From contig NZ_BDAZ01000035.1 of assembly GCF_001612725.1 (NCBI RefSeq), positions 103,816 to 167,815 of the forward strand: a stretch of 64,000 nt of DNA, written 5' to 3'. Position numbers and translations under genes: made by a program. Below, in pieces: positions 42,870 to 51,250 of this stretch (the first letter of the stretch is position 1; each line of letters opens with the position of its first letter). Source of the stretch: Nocardia anaemiae NBRC 100462 (GTDB taxonomy: Bacteria; Actinomycetota; Actinomycetes; Mycobacteriales; Mycobacteriaceae). Under the pieces are notes generated by a model, which was not told the origin of the DNA, searched no databases, and saw only the letters and a list, made by a program, of their open reading frames with translations.

Positions 42870-43814
42870 ATGGACCACGAGTCGCGAATGTACGAGTTGG
42901 AGTTCCCAGCTCCGCAGCTGTCGAACGACGATGGCTTGGGTCCGGTCCTGGTACACGGACTGGAGGGCTTCACCGATGCCGGGCATGCGGTGCGGCTGGC
43001 CACGACGCACCTGCGCGAAAGTCTGGAGAGCGAGCTCGTCGCCTCGTTCGATGTCGACGAGTTGCTGGACTACCGCTCGCGTCGTCCGCTGATGACGTTC
43101 AAGACCGACCACTTCTCGGATTACGCCGAACCCGAGCTGAATCTGTGGGCGCTGCGCGACACATCGGGCACCCCGTTCCTGCTGCTGTCCGGCCTGGAAC
43201 CGGATCTGCGCTGGGAGAAATTCACCACCGCGGTGCGTCTGCTCGCCGAACAGCTCGGTGTGCGGCGCAGCATCGGACTGAGCGCCATCCCGATGGCGAT
43301 TCCGCATACCCGCCCGCTCGGCATCACCGCGCACTCCTCCGATCGCGACCTCATCGCCGACCATCAGCGCTGGCCGGGCGAACTACAGGTGCCGGGCAGC
43401 GCGTCCTCGCTGCTGGAGTATCGGATGGCCCAGCACGGCCACGAATCCGTCGGCTTCTCGGTGCACGTGCCGCACTACCTCGCGCAAACCGCCTATCCGG
43501 AGGCCGCGCAGACCCTGCTCGAACATGTCGCCGACAACGCCGGCCTGGAATTCCCGCTGGCCGCGCTCGGTGAGGCCGCCGCGCGGGTGCGCGAGCAGGT
43601 CAACGAGCACATCGCGGGCAACTCCGAGGTCGAGACCGTCGTGCAAGCGCTCGAGCGCCAGTACGACAGCTTCGTGACCGCCCAGGAACGGCAGTCGAGC
43701 CTGCTGGTCGGCGACGGTGAACTGCCCAGCGGCGACGAATTGGGCGCCGAATTCGAGCGCTTCCTGGCCGAGCAGGGCGGCTACGACGGCGACGAGGGCG
43801 AACAGTCCAACTGA
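42870..43814 (+). CDS. PAC2 family protein
   Basis: A 314-residue protein of the PAC2 (proteasome assembly chaperone 2-like) family, syntenic to Rv2714: GPVLVHGLEGFTDAGHAVRL, LDYRSRRPLMTFKTDHFSDY, LLSGLEPDLRWEKFTTAVRL and IPHTRPLGITAHSSD. A charged coiled-coil helix (AARVREQVNEHIAGNSEVET) ends it. GGAAGGAG precedes ATG. Actinobacteria have a proteasome, but a chaperone role is not shown for this family. Confidence 0.9.
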   Translation: MDHESRMYELEFPAPQLSNDDGLGPVLVHGLEGFTDAGHAVRLATTHLRESLESELVASFDVDELLDYRSRRPLMTFKTDHFSDYAEPELNLWALRDTSGTPFLLLSGLEPDLRWEKFTTAVRLLAEQLGVRRSIGLSAIPMAIPHTRPLGITAHSSDRDLIADHQRWPGELQVPGSASSLLEYRMAQHGHESVGFSVHVPHYLAQTAYPEAAQTLLEHVADNAGLEFPLAALGEAAARVREQVNEHIAGNSEVETVVQALERQYDSFVTAQERQSSLLVGDGELPSGDELGAEFERFLAEQGGYDGDEGEQSN

Positions 43815-43854
43815 CCCGATCACCCTGACCGGGCCGTAGACGGCTGCCCGTAGG

Positions 43855-46362
43855 GTGGTCGGAGTGGATCTGACCGAACTGCTCGAGATACCGGGAACCG
43901 ACGCCGACGCACTCTACGAATCCTTCGGGGCGTGGGCGGCCGAGCAGGGCACCCCGCTGTATCCGGCGCAGGATGAGGCGTTACTGGAATTGGCATCCGG
44001 ATCCAATGTCATTCTGGCCACCCCTACCGGGTCCGGTAAATCCCTTGTCGCGGTCGGCGCGCATCTGTTCGCGCTGACGCGCGGCCTGCGCACCTACTAC
44101 ACCGCACCGATCAAAGCCCTGGTCAGCGAGAAGTTCTTCGCCCTGTGCGACGTCTTCGGCGCGGACCGGGTCGGCATGGTGACCGGTGACGCGGCGGTGA
44201 ATCCGGACGCACCGATCATCTGCGCCACCGCCGAGATCCTGGCGAATATGGCGCTGCGCGAGGGCGCGGCCGCCGATGTCGGCCAGGTCGTGATGGACGA
44301 ATTCCACTTCTACGCCGATCCGGACCGCGGCTGGGCCTGGCAGGTGCCGCTGCTGGAACTTCCGCGCGCCCAATTCCTGCTGATGTCGGCGACTCTGGGC
44401 GAGGTCGACTTCTTCGCCGCCGATCTGGAGCGCCGCACCGGCAATCCGACCGCCATTGTCGCGGGCACCGAACGTCCTGTGCCACTGAGCTTTTCCTACG
44501 CGCGCACCCCGATCACCGAAACCCTGGAAGATCTCGTCACGACCAACCAGTCCCCGGTGTATGTCGTGCATTTCACCCAGGCCGCCGCATTGGAGCGCGC
44601 GCAGGCACTGACCAGCGTCAACTTCGCGACCCGCGCCGAAAAGGACGCCATCGCAACGGCACTGGGCGATTTCCGCTTCTCTTCCGGCTTCGGCAAAACG
44701 CTTTCGCGGCTGATCCGCCACGGTATCGGCGTCCATCACGCGGGCATGCTGCCCAAGTACCGCCGCCTGGTGGAACGCCTGGCCCAGGACGGACTGCTGA
44801 AGGTGGTCTGCGGCACCGACACCCTCGGCGTCGGCATCAACGTGCCGATCCGCACGGTACTGCTCACCGGCCTGACCAAATTCGACGGTGTGCGCACCCG
44901 CAGGCTCAAGGCCCGCGAATTCCATCAGATCGCGGGCCGCGCGGGGCGAGCTGGATACGACACCATGGGTACCGTCGTCGTGCAGGCGCCCGACCACGAG
45001 GTGGAGAACACCCGGCTGCTGGCCAAGGCGGGCGACGATCCGAAAAAGCAGCGCAAGGTGGTGCGCCGCAAACCGCCGGAGGGCTTCGTCTCCTGGAGCG
45101 AGGAGACCTTCGACCGACTCGTCGCCGCCAGCCCCGAGCCGATGGTGTCGCGCTTCAACGTGACGAACTCGATGCTGCTCAATGTGATCGCCCGCCCGGG
45201 CAATTGCTTCGACGCCATGCGTCACCTGCTCGAGGACAATCATGAGCCCCGTCCGGCGCAACGCCGCCACATCCTGCGCGCCATCCGGCTGTACCGCGCC
45301 CTGCGCGATGCCGGTGTGGTCCAACAGCTCCCGGAGCCCGACGCACAGGGCCGCCGGGCCAGGCTCACCGTGGACCTGCAGCGCGATTTCGCCCTGGACC
45401 AACCCCTGTCCCCCTTCGCCCTCGCCGCACTCGAGCTGCTCGACAAGGACGCCCCGAGCTACACCCTCGATGTCATCTCCCTCATCGAATCGACACTCGA
45501 GGATCCGCGCCAGCTGCTCATGGCCCAGCAGCACAAGGCCCGCGGCCAGGCGATCAACGAGATGAAGGCCGACGGCATCGAATACGACGAACGCATGGAG
45601 CTGCTGGAAGAGGTCACCTGGCCCAAACCCCTTGCCGAGCTGATCGAACCCGCCTTCGAGACCTACCGGGCCGGGCACCCGTGGATGTCGGAATTCGCCC
45701 CGTCCCCCAAATCGGTTGTCCGCGATATGATCGAACGCTCGATGACCTTCGCCGAGCTGATCTCGCATTACGAGCTGGCCCGCTCCGAGGGCGTGGTGCT
45801 GCGCTATCTCGCCGACGCCTATCGCGCGCTGCGGCGCACCGTACCGGAATCCGCACGCACCGAGGATCTCGACGATATGACCGAATGGCTGGGCGAGCTT
45901 GTGCGCCAAGTGGATTCGAGTTTGCTCGACGAATGGGAACAGCTCACCAATCCGGGCGCGGAGACCGATGCCGATCAGCTCGCCTTCGGCGCGGAAACGG
46001 TGCGGCCGATCTCGGCAAACGAACGCGCGTTCAAGGTGATGGTCCGCAATGCCATGTTCCGTCGCGTCGAGCTCGCCGCACTGCGCCGCTGGGATGCCCT
46101 CGCCGAGCTGGGCACCGGGCCGGATTGGGCGGCGGAGCTGGCCCCGTACTTCGACGAGTACGAGAGCATCGGCACCGGCCCGAACGCTCGCGGTCCGCAA
46201 CTGTTCCAGGTGGAGCAACGCCGCGATTTCTGGCAGGTGCGTCAGGTGCTCGACGATCCCGCCGGTGACCACGGCTGGGCACTGGCGGCGGTGGTCGATC
46301 TTGCCGAGTCCGATGCCGCGGGCGAGATCGTATTCGACGAGGTCACGGTAGTCGCGGGGTGA
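43855..46362 (+). CDS. DEAD/DEAH-box helicase with DUF3516
   Basis: An 835-residue SF2 helicase. Walker A ATPTGSGKSL, Ib YTAPIKALVSEKFF, MDEFHFYADPDRGW (DEFH, motif II), LMSATLGEVDFF (III), GVHHAGMLPKYR, GVGINVPIRTV and HQIAGRAGRAGYD (VI). After residue 400 comes the DUF3516 region (WSEETFDRLVAASPEPMVSR, FNVTNSMLLNVIARPGN). It resembles HelY/SKI2-type RNA helicases but has a different C-terminus. GTG start; a GTG at 43864 gives a similar protein. Likely an RNA helicase (inference). Confidence 0.92.
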   Translation: MVGVDLTELLEIPGTDADALYESFGAWAAEQGTPLYPAQDEALLELASGSNVILATPTGSGKSLVAVGAHLFALTRGLRTYYTAPIKALVSEKFFALCDVFGADRVGMVTGDAAVNPDAPIICATAEILANMALREGAAADVGQVVMDEFHFYADPDRGWAWQVPLLELPRAQFLLMSATLGEVDFFAADLERRTGNPTAIVAGTERPVPLSFSYARTPITETLEDLVTTNQSPVYVVHFTQAAALERAQALTSVNFATRAEKDAIATALGDFRFSSGFGKTLSRLIRHGIGVHHAGMLPKYRRLVERLAQDGLLKVVCGTDTLGVGINVPIRTVLLTGLTKFDGVRTRRLKAREFHQIAGRAGRAGYDTMGTVVVQAPDHEVENTRLLAKAGDDPKKQRKVVRRKPPEGFVSWSEETFDRLVAASPEPMVSRFNVTNSMLLNVIARPGNCFDAMRHLLEDNHEPRPAQRRHILRAIRLYRALRDAGVVQQLPEPDAQGRRARLTVDLQRDFALDQPLSPFALAALELLDKDAPSYTLDVISLIESTLEDPRQLLMAQQHKARGQAINEMKADGIEYDERMELLEEVTWPKPLAELIEPAFETYRAGHPWMSEFAPSPKSVVRDMIERSMTFAELISHYELARSEGVVLRYLADAYRALRRTVPESARTEDLDDMTEWLGELVRQVDSSLLDEWEQLTNPGAETDADQLAFGAETVRPISANERAFKVMVRNAMFRRVELAALRRWDALAELGTGPDWAAELAPYFDEYESIGTGPNARGPQLFQVEQRRDFWQVRQVLDDPAGDHGWALAAVVDLAESDAAGEIVFDEVTVVAG

Positions 46363-46473
46363 TCATGATCAAGGTGTCGTCAACGAGTTGGTTACCAGGG
46401 GCATCGCGCTGATACTCTCTCGCGCGGTGCCCGAACGACGGCCGACCCCCAAACGACGGAGAGTTCCCCTAGA

Positions 46474-47589
46474 TTGACCGGTTCAAACCTGCCCGAATCG
46501 CCCTATCTGGTCATCCACCCAGAGCAGGTGCGCGAGAACTACCGCGCACTCCAGGCCGCGGTACCCGGAGCCCGAATTCGCTTCGCGGTCAAGGCGAGTC
46601 CGGTCCCCGAACTCATCCGCCTACTCGACCGTCACGGCGCGGAGTTCGATGTCGCCAGTGTCGGTGAGATCGAACTATGCCTGCGTGAGGGCGTCGATCC
46701 GGCCCGCATGTGCTACGGGAACCCGATCAAGAAGGCCGCCCATATCGCCGCCGCCTATGCCTCGGGCGTGCGCCGCTACGCCTTCGACACCGAGGACGAT
46801 CTGCTGCGCATCGTGGAGCACGCGCCGGGTTCGGAGGTCGAGTGCCGGTTCCTGTCCTCGGCGCCGCAGTCGACGACGCCATTCGGCACCAAATTCGGCT
46901 GCTCCCCCACCGAAGCGCTGCGCCTGCTGGTGCGCGCCCGCGATCTCGGACTGATCGTCGGCGGACCGTACTTCCACGTCGGCTCCCAGCAGACCGACCC
47001 GCGCGCCTGGCGCATCGGTATCGAACAGGCGGGCCGCATCACGGCCGCGTTGGCGGACAAGGATATTCCGGTTCGCACCGTGAATATCGGTGGCGGCCTG
47101 CCCATTTCGTACGCCGAGGCGGCGCCCGCAGTCGACGAGATCGGCGCCGTCATCGCGGCCGCCACGACCGAATTCCTACCCGAGACCGCCGGACTCGTCA
47201 TCGAGCCCGGCCGTGCGCTCGTTGGTTCGGCGGGCACCATTCACGCCGAGGTCATCGGCGTGCGCAACGCGCCGGACGGACGGCGCTGGGTGTATCTCGA
47301 CATCGGCCGTTACAACGGCATGGCCGAGACCGAGAACGAGTACATCGCATACCGCTTCGTCACCGAACGTGACGGAGACCCCGTGGACGAAGCGGTGGTG
47401 GCCGGACCGACCTGTGATGGCGACGATGTACTGTATCAACGCACGAAGGTCCTTCTTCCGACCTCGTTGCGAGCCGGTGATCGCATCCAGATCCTCGATA
47501 CCGGCGCCTATACCGCGAGCTATTCGTCGGTGTCCTTCAATGGTTTTCCGCCCTTGACCGTTCATGTCTCGGGCGCTGAGCGAGAGTGA
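46474..47589 (+). CDS. PLP-dependent ornithine/arginine/lysine decarboxylase (fold III)
   Basis: A 371-residue alanine-racemase-fold decarboxylase. The PLP lysine is K40 in RFAVKASP; GGPYFHVGSQQTD and VNIGGGLPI bind the phosphate; the second-subunit Cys and Asp are in GPTCDGDDVLYQ. Size and motifs fit eukaryotic-type ornithine decarboxylases, so putrescine is the likely product. TTG start. It forms an operon with the next gene, which makes spermidine from it, hence ornithine is the best-supported substrate, though lysine or arginine remain possible. Confidence 0.92.
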   Translation: MTGSNLPESPYLVIHPEQVRENYRALQAAVPGARIRFAVKASPVPELIRLLDRHGAEFDVASVGEIELCLREGVDPARMCYGNPIKKAAHIAAAYASGVRRYAFDTEDDLLRIVEHAPGSEVECRFLSSAPQSTTPFGTKFGCSPTEALRLLVRARDLGLIVGGPYFHVGSQQTDPRAWRIGIEQAGRITAALADKDIPVRTVNIGGGLPISYAEAAPAVDEIGAVIAAATTEFLPETAGLVIEPGRALVGSAGTIHAEVIGVRNAPDGRRWVYLDIGRYNGMAETENEYIAYRFVTERDGDPVDEAVVAGPTCDGDDVLYQRTKVLLPTSLRAGDRIQILDTGAYTASYSSVSFNGFPPLTVHVSGAERE

Positions 47590-47597
47590 GTTTGCCT

Positions 47598-48800
47598 ATG
47601 ACGGCGGAATTCACCGGCTGGCATGTGCTGGCCGAGTTCGGTGGTGTCGACGCAGATCTCTGCGACGATCTCGAACGACTCGAATCGGCGTTGCGTGAGT
47701 CTCTGATCGCGGCGGGCGTCACCATCTGCGATGTCGTACACAAGAAGTTCGATCCGCAGGGGGTGACCGTCCTCGCGCTGTTGTCGGAGTCCCACGCCTC
47801 GATTCACACTTATCCGGAGTCCGGCGACATCTTTGTCGACGTATTCACCTGCGGAACCATCGGCGCCGGTGCGTCGAAGGCCGTCGAAGTGCTGCGAGAT
47901 AAGTTGTCTCCCAAGGATGTTCGCATGCAGGTCATCCAGCGCGGGCACGGCTCGACCCGGATCGAGGAGCCGGTCGGCAACGGACTGACCCGCATCTGGG
48001 ATTTACACGAGGTCATCGTCGACACTCACACTCCGTTCCAGCACATGGTGATCGCGCGCACCGAACAGGGCATCAGCCTGTTCTCCGACGACGATCGCCA
48101 GTCCACGGAGTTCTCCCAGCTGACCTATCACGAGGCGATGATGGTCCCCGCTTTCGCGCTGGCGGCGAAGCTGGACAAGGTGCTGATCATCGGATCGGGT
48201 GAGGGTGTGGCCAGTCAGATGTCGGTCGCCGCGGGCGCGACGCTGGTGGATCACGTCGATATCGACCAGCGCGAGGTCGAATTGTGCGCCGAGCACCTGC
48301 CCTACGGCTATACCGGCGACGAGCTGGCCGCCGCGGTCCGGGGCGAGGGCCCGGTCAAGGTGCACTACGCCGACGGCTGGGACTTCCTGGCCAACGCGAC
48401 CGAGGTGGGTACCCGCTACGACGTGATCGTGATCGATCTGCCCGATGAGCGGGTCGAGGACGCGCAGCACAATCGGCTCTACGAGTCGGAATTCCTGTCG
48501 CGATGTCGGGCACTGCTCGCACCCGGCGGCGTGCTCAGCGCACAGGCCGGATGCGCGACGATGTGGCGCAACGAGACGCTGAAGCGGTCCTGGAAGCGGT
48601 TCCACGAGCAGTTCGACACGGTGGTGCAGTACGGCAGCGATGAGCACGAGTGGACATTCCTGTTCGGGTTGAACGAGCGAATCGATGACCCGGTACAGGC
48701 AATGACCGATCGGCTGGGCACGCTGCCCTACCGCGCCGAGACCATCGATGCGCGGGCATTGGTGCGCGGTGCGATCGAACCGCACGCGTTGCGGGTTTAG
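47598..48800 (+). CDS. fused S-adenosylmethionine decarboxylase / spermidine synthase
   Basis: A 400-residue fusion. Residues 1-120 are a prokaryotic AdoMet decarboxylase: LSESHASIHTYPE with the E64-S65 self-cleavage site that forms the pyruvoyl group, H70 and C85 in VFTCG. Residues 140-400 are an aminopropyltransferase: FSQLTYHEAMMVPAF, LIIGSGEGVASQM, VIDLPDE and YESEFLSRCRALLAPGGVLS. It yields decarboxylated AdoMet and transfers its aminopropyl group to putrescine. ATG at 47598 is preferred; GTG at 47586 overlaps the decarboxylase stop. Such fusions are known in other bacteria. Confidence 0.92.
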   Translation: MTAEFTGWHVLAEFGGVDADLCDDLERLESALRESLIAAGVTICDVVHKKFDPQGVTVLALLSESHASIHTYPESGDIFVDVFTCGTIGAGASKAVEVLRDKLSPKDVRMQVIQRGHGSTRIEEPVGNGLTRIWDLHEVIVDTHTPFQHMVIARTEQGISLFSDDDRQSTEFSQLTYHEAMMVPAFALAAKLDKVLIIGSGEGVASQMSVAAGATLVDHVDIDQREVELCAEHLPYGYTGDELAAAVRGEGPVKVHYADGWDFLANATEVGTRYDVIVIDLPDERVEDAQHNRLYESEFLSRCRALLAPGGVLSAQAGCATMWRNETLKRSWKRFHEQFDTVVQYGSDEHEWTFLFGLNERIDDPVQAMTDRLGTLPYRAETIDARALVRGAIEPHALRV

Positions 48801-48810
48801 CAGCACTCTC

Positions 48811-48856
48811 GAATCGCACCGGCTCCCAAGGGTTTCCCTTCGAGCCGGTGCGATTC
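48811..48856. terminator. long bipartite hairpin after the polyamine operon
   Basis: GAATCGCACCGGCTC (48811-48825) pairs with GAGCCGGTGCGATTC (48842-48856); inside, AAGGG pairs with CCCTT around TTT. Total 20 paired bases. It lies between convergent genes and should stop transcription from both sides. Confidence 0.85.
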
Positions 48857-48876
48857 GGTCGGGCATGCGGCGCGGT

Positions 48877-49080
48877 CTACGCCTGCTGTTTGCGCCAGTC
48901 CTCGACGTTCATCCCGCCGATACCCCAATCGGTCAGCTCAACCTCGTCGATCACGACGAAGGTGGTTGCCGGGTCCTTGCCGAGGACATCACGGAGCAGG
49001 TCGGTTACGCCCTTGATCAGTTGGGTCTTCTGATCTCGCGTGACGCCCTCATTGGTGACCTTGATATTGACGTAAGGCAT
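48877..49080 (-). CDS. 4-oxalocrotonate tautomerase family enzyme
   Basis: A 67-residue tautomerase with the catalytic Pro directly after the initiator Met (PYVNIKVTNEGVTRDQKTQL), which becomes the N-terminal base after Met removal. VIDEVELTDWGIGG follows, as in 4-OT-like enzymes. The ATG overlaps the TAA of the preceding SDR gene by one base, so both are made together. Substrate unknown. Confidence 0.9.
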   Translation of the reverse strand: MPYVNIKVTNEGVTRDQKTQLIKGVTDLLRDVLGKDPATTFVVIDEVELTDWGIGGMNVEDWRKQQA

Positions 49081-49820
49081 TATGCGGCCCTTCCCGAGAT
49101 GAATCCACCGTCGACGGGCAAGATGTGGCCGGTGGTGAAGGTGGCGTCTGCGAGATACAGCACTGCCGCGGTGGTTTCGCTCACTTCACCAATTCGGTTG
49201 AGCAAAGCCAGTCGACCCGAGGCGCTTTCGTCGCCGTCACCGAACAGTGGTGTGCGAATGATGCCGGGTGCGACGGCATTGACCCGGATGCCGTCGGCGG
49301 CGAGCTCCGCGGCCAGGCTCGTGGTCAAGGCGTGAACGCCACCCTTGCTGACCAGTGCCGCCGATGCGGGCAGCCCCGCGAGCGCGTGGTTGATCAGCAC
49401 CGTCCCGATATTCACAATGCTGCCACCGCTTTGCTGCGCTTGTAGCTGACGCACGACGGCCTGTGTGGTGAAGTAGGTTCCTTTCAGGTTGCCGTTCAGG
49501 TAACTGTCCAGATCCGACTCGGTGACATCGACAAACGGCTTGGCGCCGAAGATCCCGGCATTGTTCACCAGCACATCGACCCGACCGAAACGTTCCACCG
49601 CAAGGCGCGCGAGCTCGGAACCCGTTGCGGGCGTACCGATATCACCGGCGTAAGTCGCCACCTGCGATGGCGAGCCGAAGGAATCCGCCACCGCCGCGAG
49701 CTTGTCCGCATCCCGTCCGTTGAGCACGACATTGTCACCACGTTCCACGAAGGCCCGAGCGATATCGCGCCCGATTCCACTGGAGGATCCGGTAACGATG
49801 ACCGTCTTGACCATATTCAT
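49080..49820 (-). CDS. SDR-family protein lacking the catalytic Tyr
   Basis: A 246-residue SDR: VIVTGSSSGIGRDIARAF (cofactor loop), LVNNAGIF, and the C-terminal TGHILPVDGG. The catalytic site reads ASAALVSKGG: the Lys is in place but the Tyr four residues before it is Ala (codon GCA at the expected place). The Ser is also doubtful (NIGTVL). So it may not reduce its substrate in the classic way. ATG after GGAAGAGAG. Its operator and that of the TetR gene at 49902 share 20 bases. Confidence 0.9.
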   Translation of the reverse strand: MNMVKTVIVTGSSSGIGRDIARAFVERGDNVVLNGRDADKLAAVADSFGSPSQVATYAGDIGTPATGSELARLAVERFGRVDVLVNNAGIFGAKPFVDVTESDLDSYLNGNLKGTYFTTQAVVRQLQAQQSGGSIVNIGTVLINHALAGLPASAALVSKGGVHALTTSLAAELAADGIRVNAVAPGIIRTPLFGDGDESASGRLALLNRIGEVSETTAAVLYLADATFTTGHILPVDGGFISGRAA

Positions 49821-49846
49821 CTCTCTTCCTCGTATGACTTACCCAT

Positions 49847-49858
49847 ACGACCGGTCGT
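49847..49858. promoter_or_regulatory. palindromic TetR operator upstream of the SDR
   Basis: ACGACCGGTCGT is a perfect 12-bp palindrome 27 bases upstream of the SDR start. The 20 bases 49849-49868 recur exactly at 50506-50525 upstream of the TetR gene. Confidence 0.75.
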
Positions 49859-49901
49859 CTTGGAATAGGCAAGCGGCTACACAGACCGCAAAACCTATAG
49901 G

Positions 49902-50492
49902 TCAGGGCCGAAAGTAGTCATCCAACAGTCGGTGCAAACACTTGTGCAGCGGTTCGAGCGAGCGCTCGATCTTCATCCTGATCACCGCCCCCTCCCACGA
50001 CTCCAACAGCAGATCGGCCAATTCGGTGGCGTCGATATCGTCGCGAATCGCCCCGAGTTCCTGCGCCCGCCGCAGCGCCGTCGCCACCCCGTCCCGCCAG
50101 GAATTCCAGGCCCCCGCCAAGGATTCCCGCAGTACCTCACTGCCCTCGAGTTCCCCGCCCAGGTTCGCGATCAGGCATCCACCGGTGAACTCGGCCCGCA
50201 CGAAATCGTCCATGAGCCGCCCGAAGAACGCGCGCAACCCGGCGACCGGATCCGGCGAACTTCCGAGCGACTCGGCCAGATTCCGCTGCACACACCGCGA
50301 ATGGTGATCGATGATGGCCTGCCCGAAGCTCTCTTTGCTGTCGAAGTAGTTGTAGAACGAACCCTTCGGCACGCCGACCGCATCCAGGACCTGCTTGATG
50401 CCGGTGCCGTGATAGCCGTTCGTCAAGAACCCGGCAGCGCCCTGCTCCACCAGAAGCTGCCGAGTGTCATCACTGCGTCGCGGTCGCGCCAT
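49902..50492 (-). CDS. TetR-family repressor of the SDR/tautomerase operon
   Basis: A 196-residue TetR: helix-turn-helix VEQGAAGFLTNGYHGTGIKQ through VGVPKGSFYNYFDSKESFGQ (15-60), then a TetR_C ligand domain with FTGGCLIANLGGEL and ESWEGAVIRMKIERS, the AcrR/NemR subtype often responsive to electrophiles through a Cys. ATG (MARPRRSDD) used; the earlier frame start at 50528 lies in the operator. It shares a palindrome and flanks with the SDR promoter, so it most likely represses itself and the SDR-tautomerase pair. Confidence 0.92.
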   Translation of the reverse strand: MARPRRSDDTRQLLVEQGAAGFLTNGYHGTGIKQVLDAVGVPKGSFYNYFDSKESFGQAIIDHHSRCVQRNLAESLGSSPDPVAGLRAFFGRLMDDFVRAEFTGGCLIANLGGELEGSEVLRESLAGAWNSWRDGVATALRRAQELGAIRDDIDATELADLLLESWEGAVIRMKIERSLEPLHKCLHRLLDDYFRP

Positions 50493-50503
50493 CGCATTAA
50501 TAT

Positions 50504-50515
50504 ATGACCGGTCGT
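50504..50515. promoter_or_regulatory. TetR operator at its own promoter
   Basis: ATGACCGGTCGT, palindromic except for one position, 12 bases ahead of the TetR ATG. It shares GACCGGTCGTCTTGGAATAG with the SDR promoter. Confidence 0.75.
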
Positions 50516-50540
50516 CTTGGAATAGCAACCGGAAACGTCA

Positions 50541-50987
50541 TCAGAGCAGCCTTCGCCACTCGGCGCATCGATCCACGAATTCGCCCAGATGCTCGGCGGC
50601 AAAGCGCTCTGCATACCAATCCTCTGGTGCGACAACAGAAGTCCAAACATATGTCCACGCCACCGCACCCGGCCGAACCCGCCGCAACTCGTACTCGTCA
50701 TCCTCGAACGCATCCAGCACCGCCCACTCCCCCGCGTCGAGTCCCGAGAGCACCACACCCCGGGCCGCTCCGCCCGCTGCGGGCACCAGCCCGGGATACA
50801 CGCGCCCCGGCAGAGCCGCCGCCCGCCATCCGGCCAGCTCCGCCGCCACTAATTCCGGACACCGCCCGATCAGCTCGATCAATACCTCCGGAAACTGCAA
50901 TGTCCCGTAGACGAACAGCCGATCAGCGCGTGTGATCGAGCGATCGATCCGTTGCCCCGGCCTGACATACACTTCATCCACGGCCAA
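50541..50987 (-). CDS. gamma-glutamylcyclotransferase (AIG2-like) family protein
   Basis: A 148-residue protein. RLFVYGTLQFPEVL has the YGTL loop of the family, and VLDAFEDDEYELRRVRP supplies the acidic catalytic Glu region. Members cyclise gamma-glutamyl compounds or are of unknown substrate. The N-terminal 25 residues before YGTL are atypical; TTG at 50987 or GTG at 50981 may start. The gene is upstream of the TetR gene on the same strand. Confidence 0.85.
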   Translation of the reverse strand: MAVDEVYVRPGQRIDRSITRADRLFVYGTLQFPEVLIELIGRCPELVAAELAGWRAAALPGRVYPGLVPAAGGAARGVVLSGLDAGEWAVLDAFEDDEYELRRVRPGAVAWTYVWTSVVAPEDWYAERFAAEHLGEFVDRCAEWRRLL

Positions 50988-51163
50988 CCCTTTCCACCTG
51001 TCTACCAGCGGAGATTACGCCCAACGCAGACACAATCGGCCCGACATCGACGCCTGGCTACCGGGAAATCGGCTGCCCTACGCGTACCGCGCACGGGAGC
51101 CGACACGTCCGCCGGGCCGCAACCGCAACAGCCGTTAGCGGAAGGCACCCCATCATCGCGCGC

Positions 51164-51250
51164 ATGCTCGCGACGGTGATCGCGGTCGCCATCGTTTCGG
51201 TCGCCGTGACCGGATGCACGGGCGCACGATCAGCGTCCTCACACAAACGC
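51164..51250 (+). pseudogene. orphan lipoprotein signal peptide (gene remnant)
   Basis: MLATVIAVAIVSVAVTGCTG is a clean lipoprotein signal ending in a VTGC lipobox, but from about 51239 the frame only runs antisense through the reductase gene on the other strand. It could be the start of a gene cut off by an insertion, or chance. No mature domain is recognisable. Confidence 0.35.

Noticed and set aside
43981..46272. A 763-codon open frame on the minus strand opposite the DUF3516 helicase
   Set aside because: Shadow frame with His/Gly/Ala-rich composition and no family match; the plus frame has full helicase motifs.
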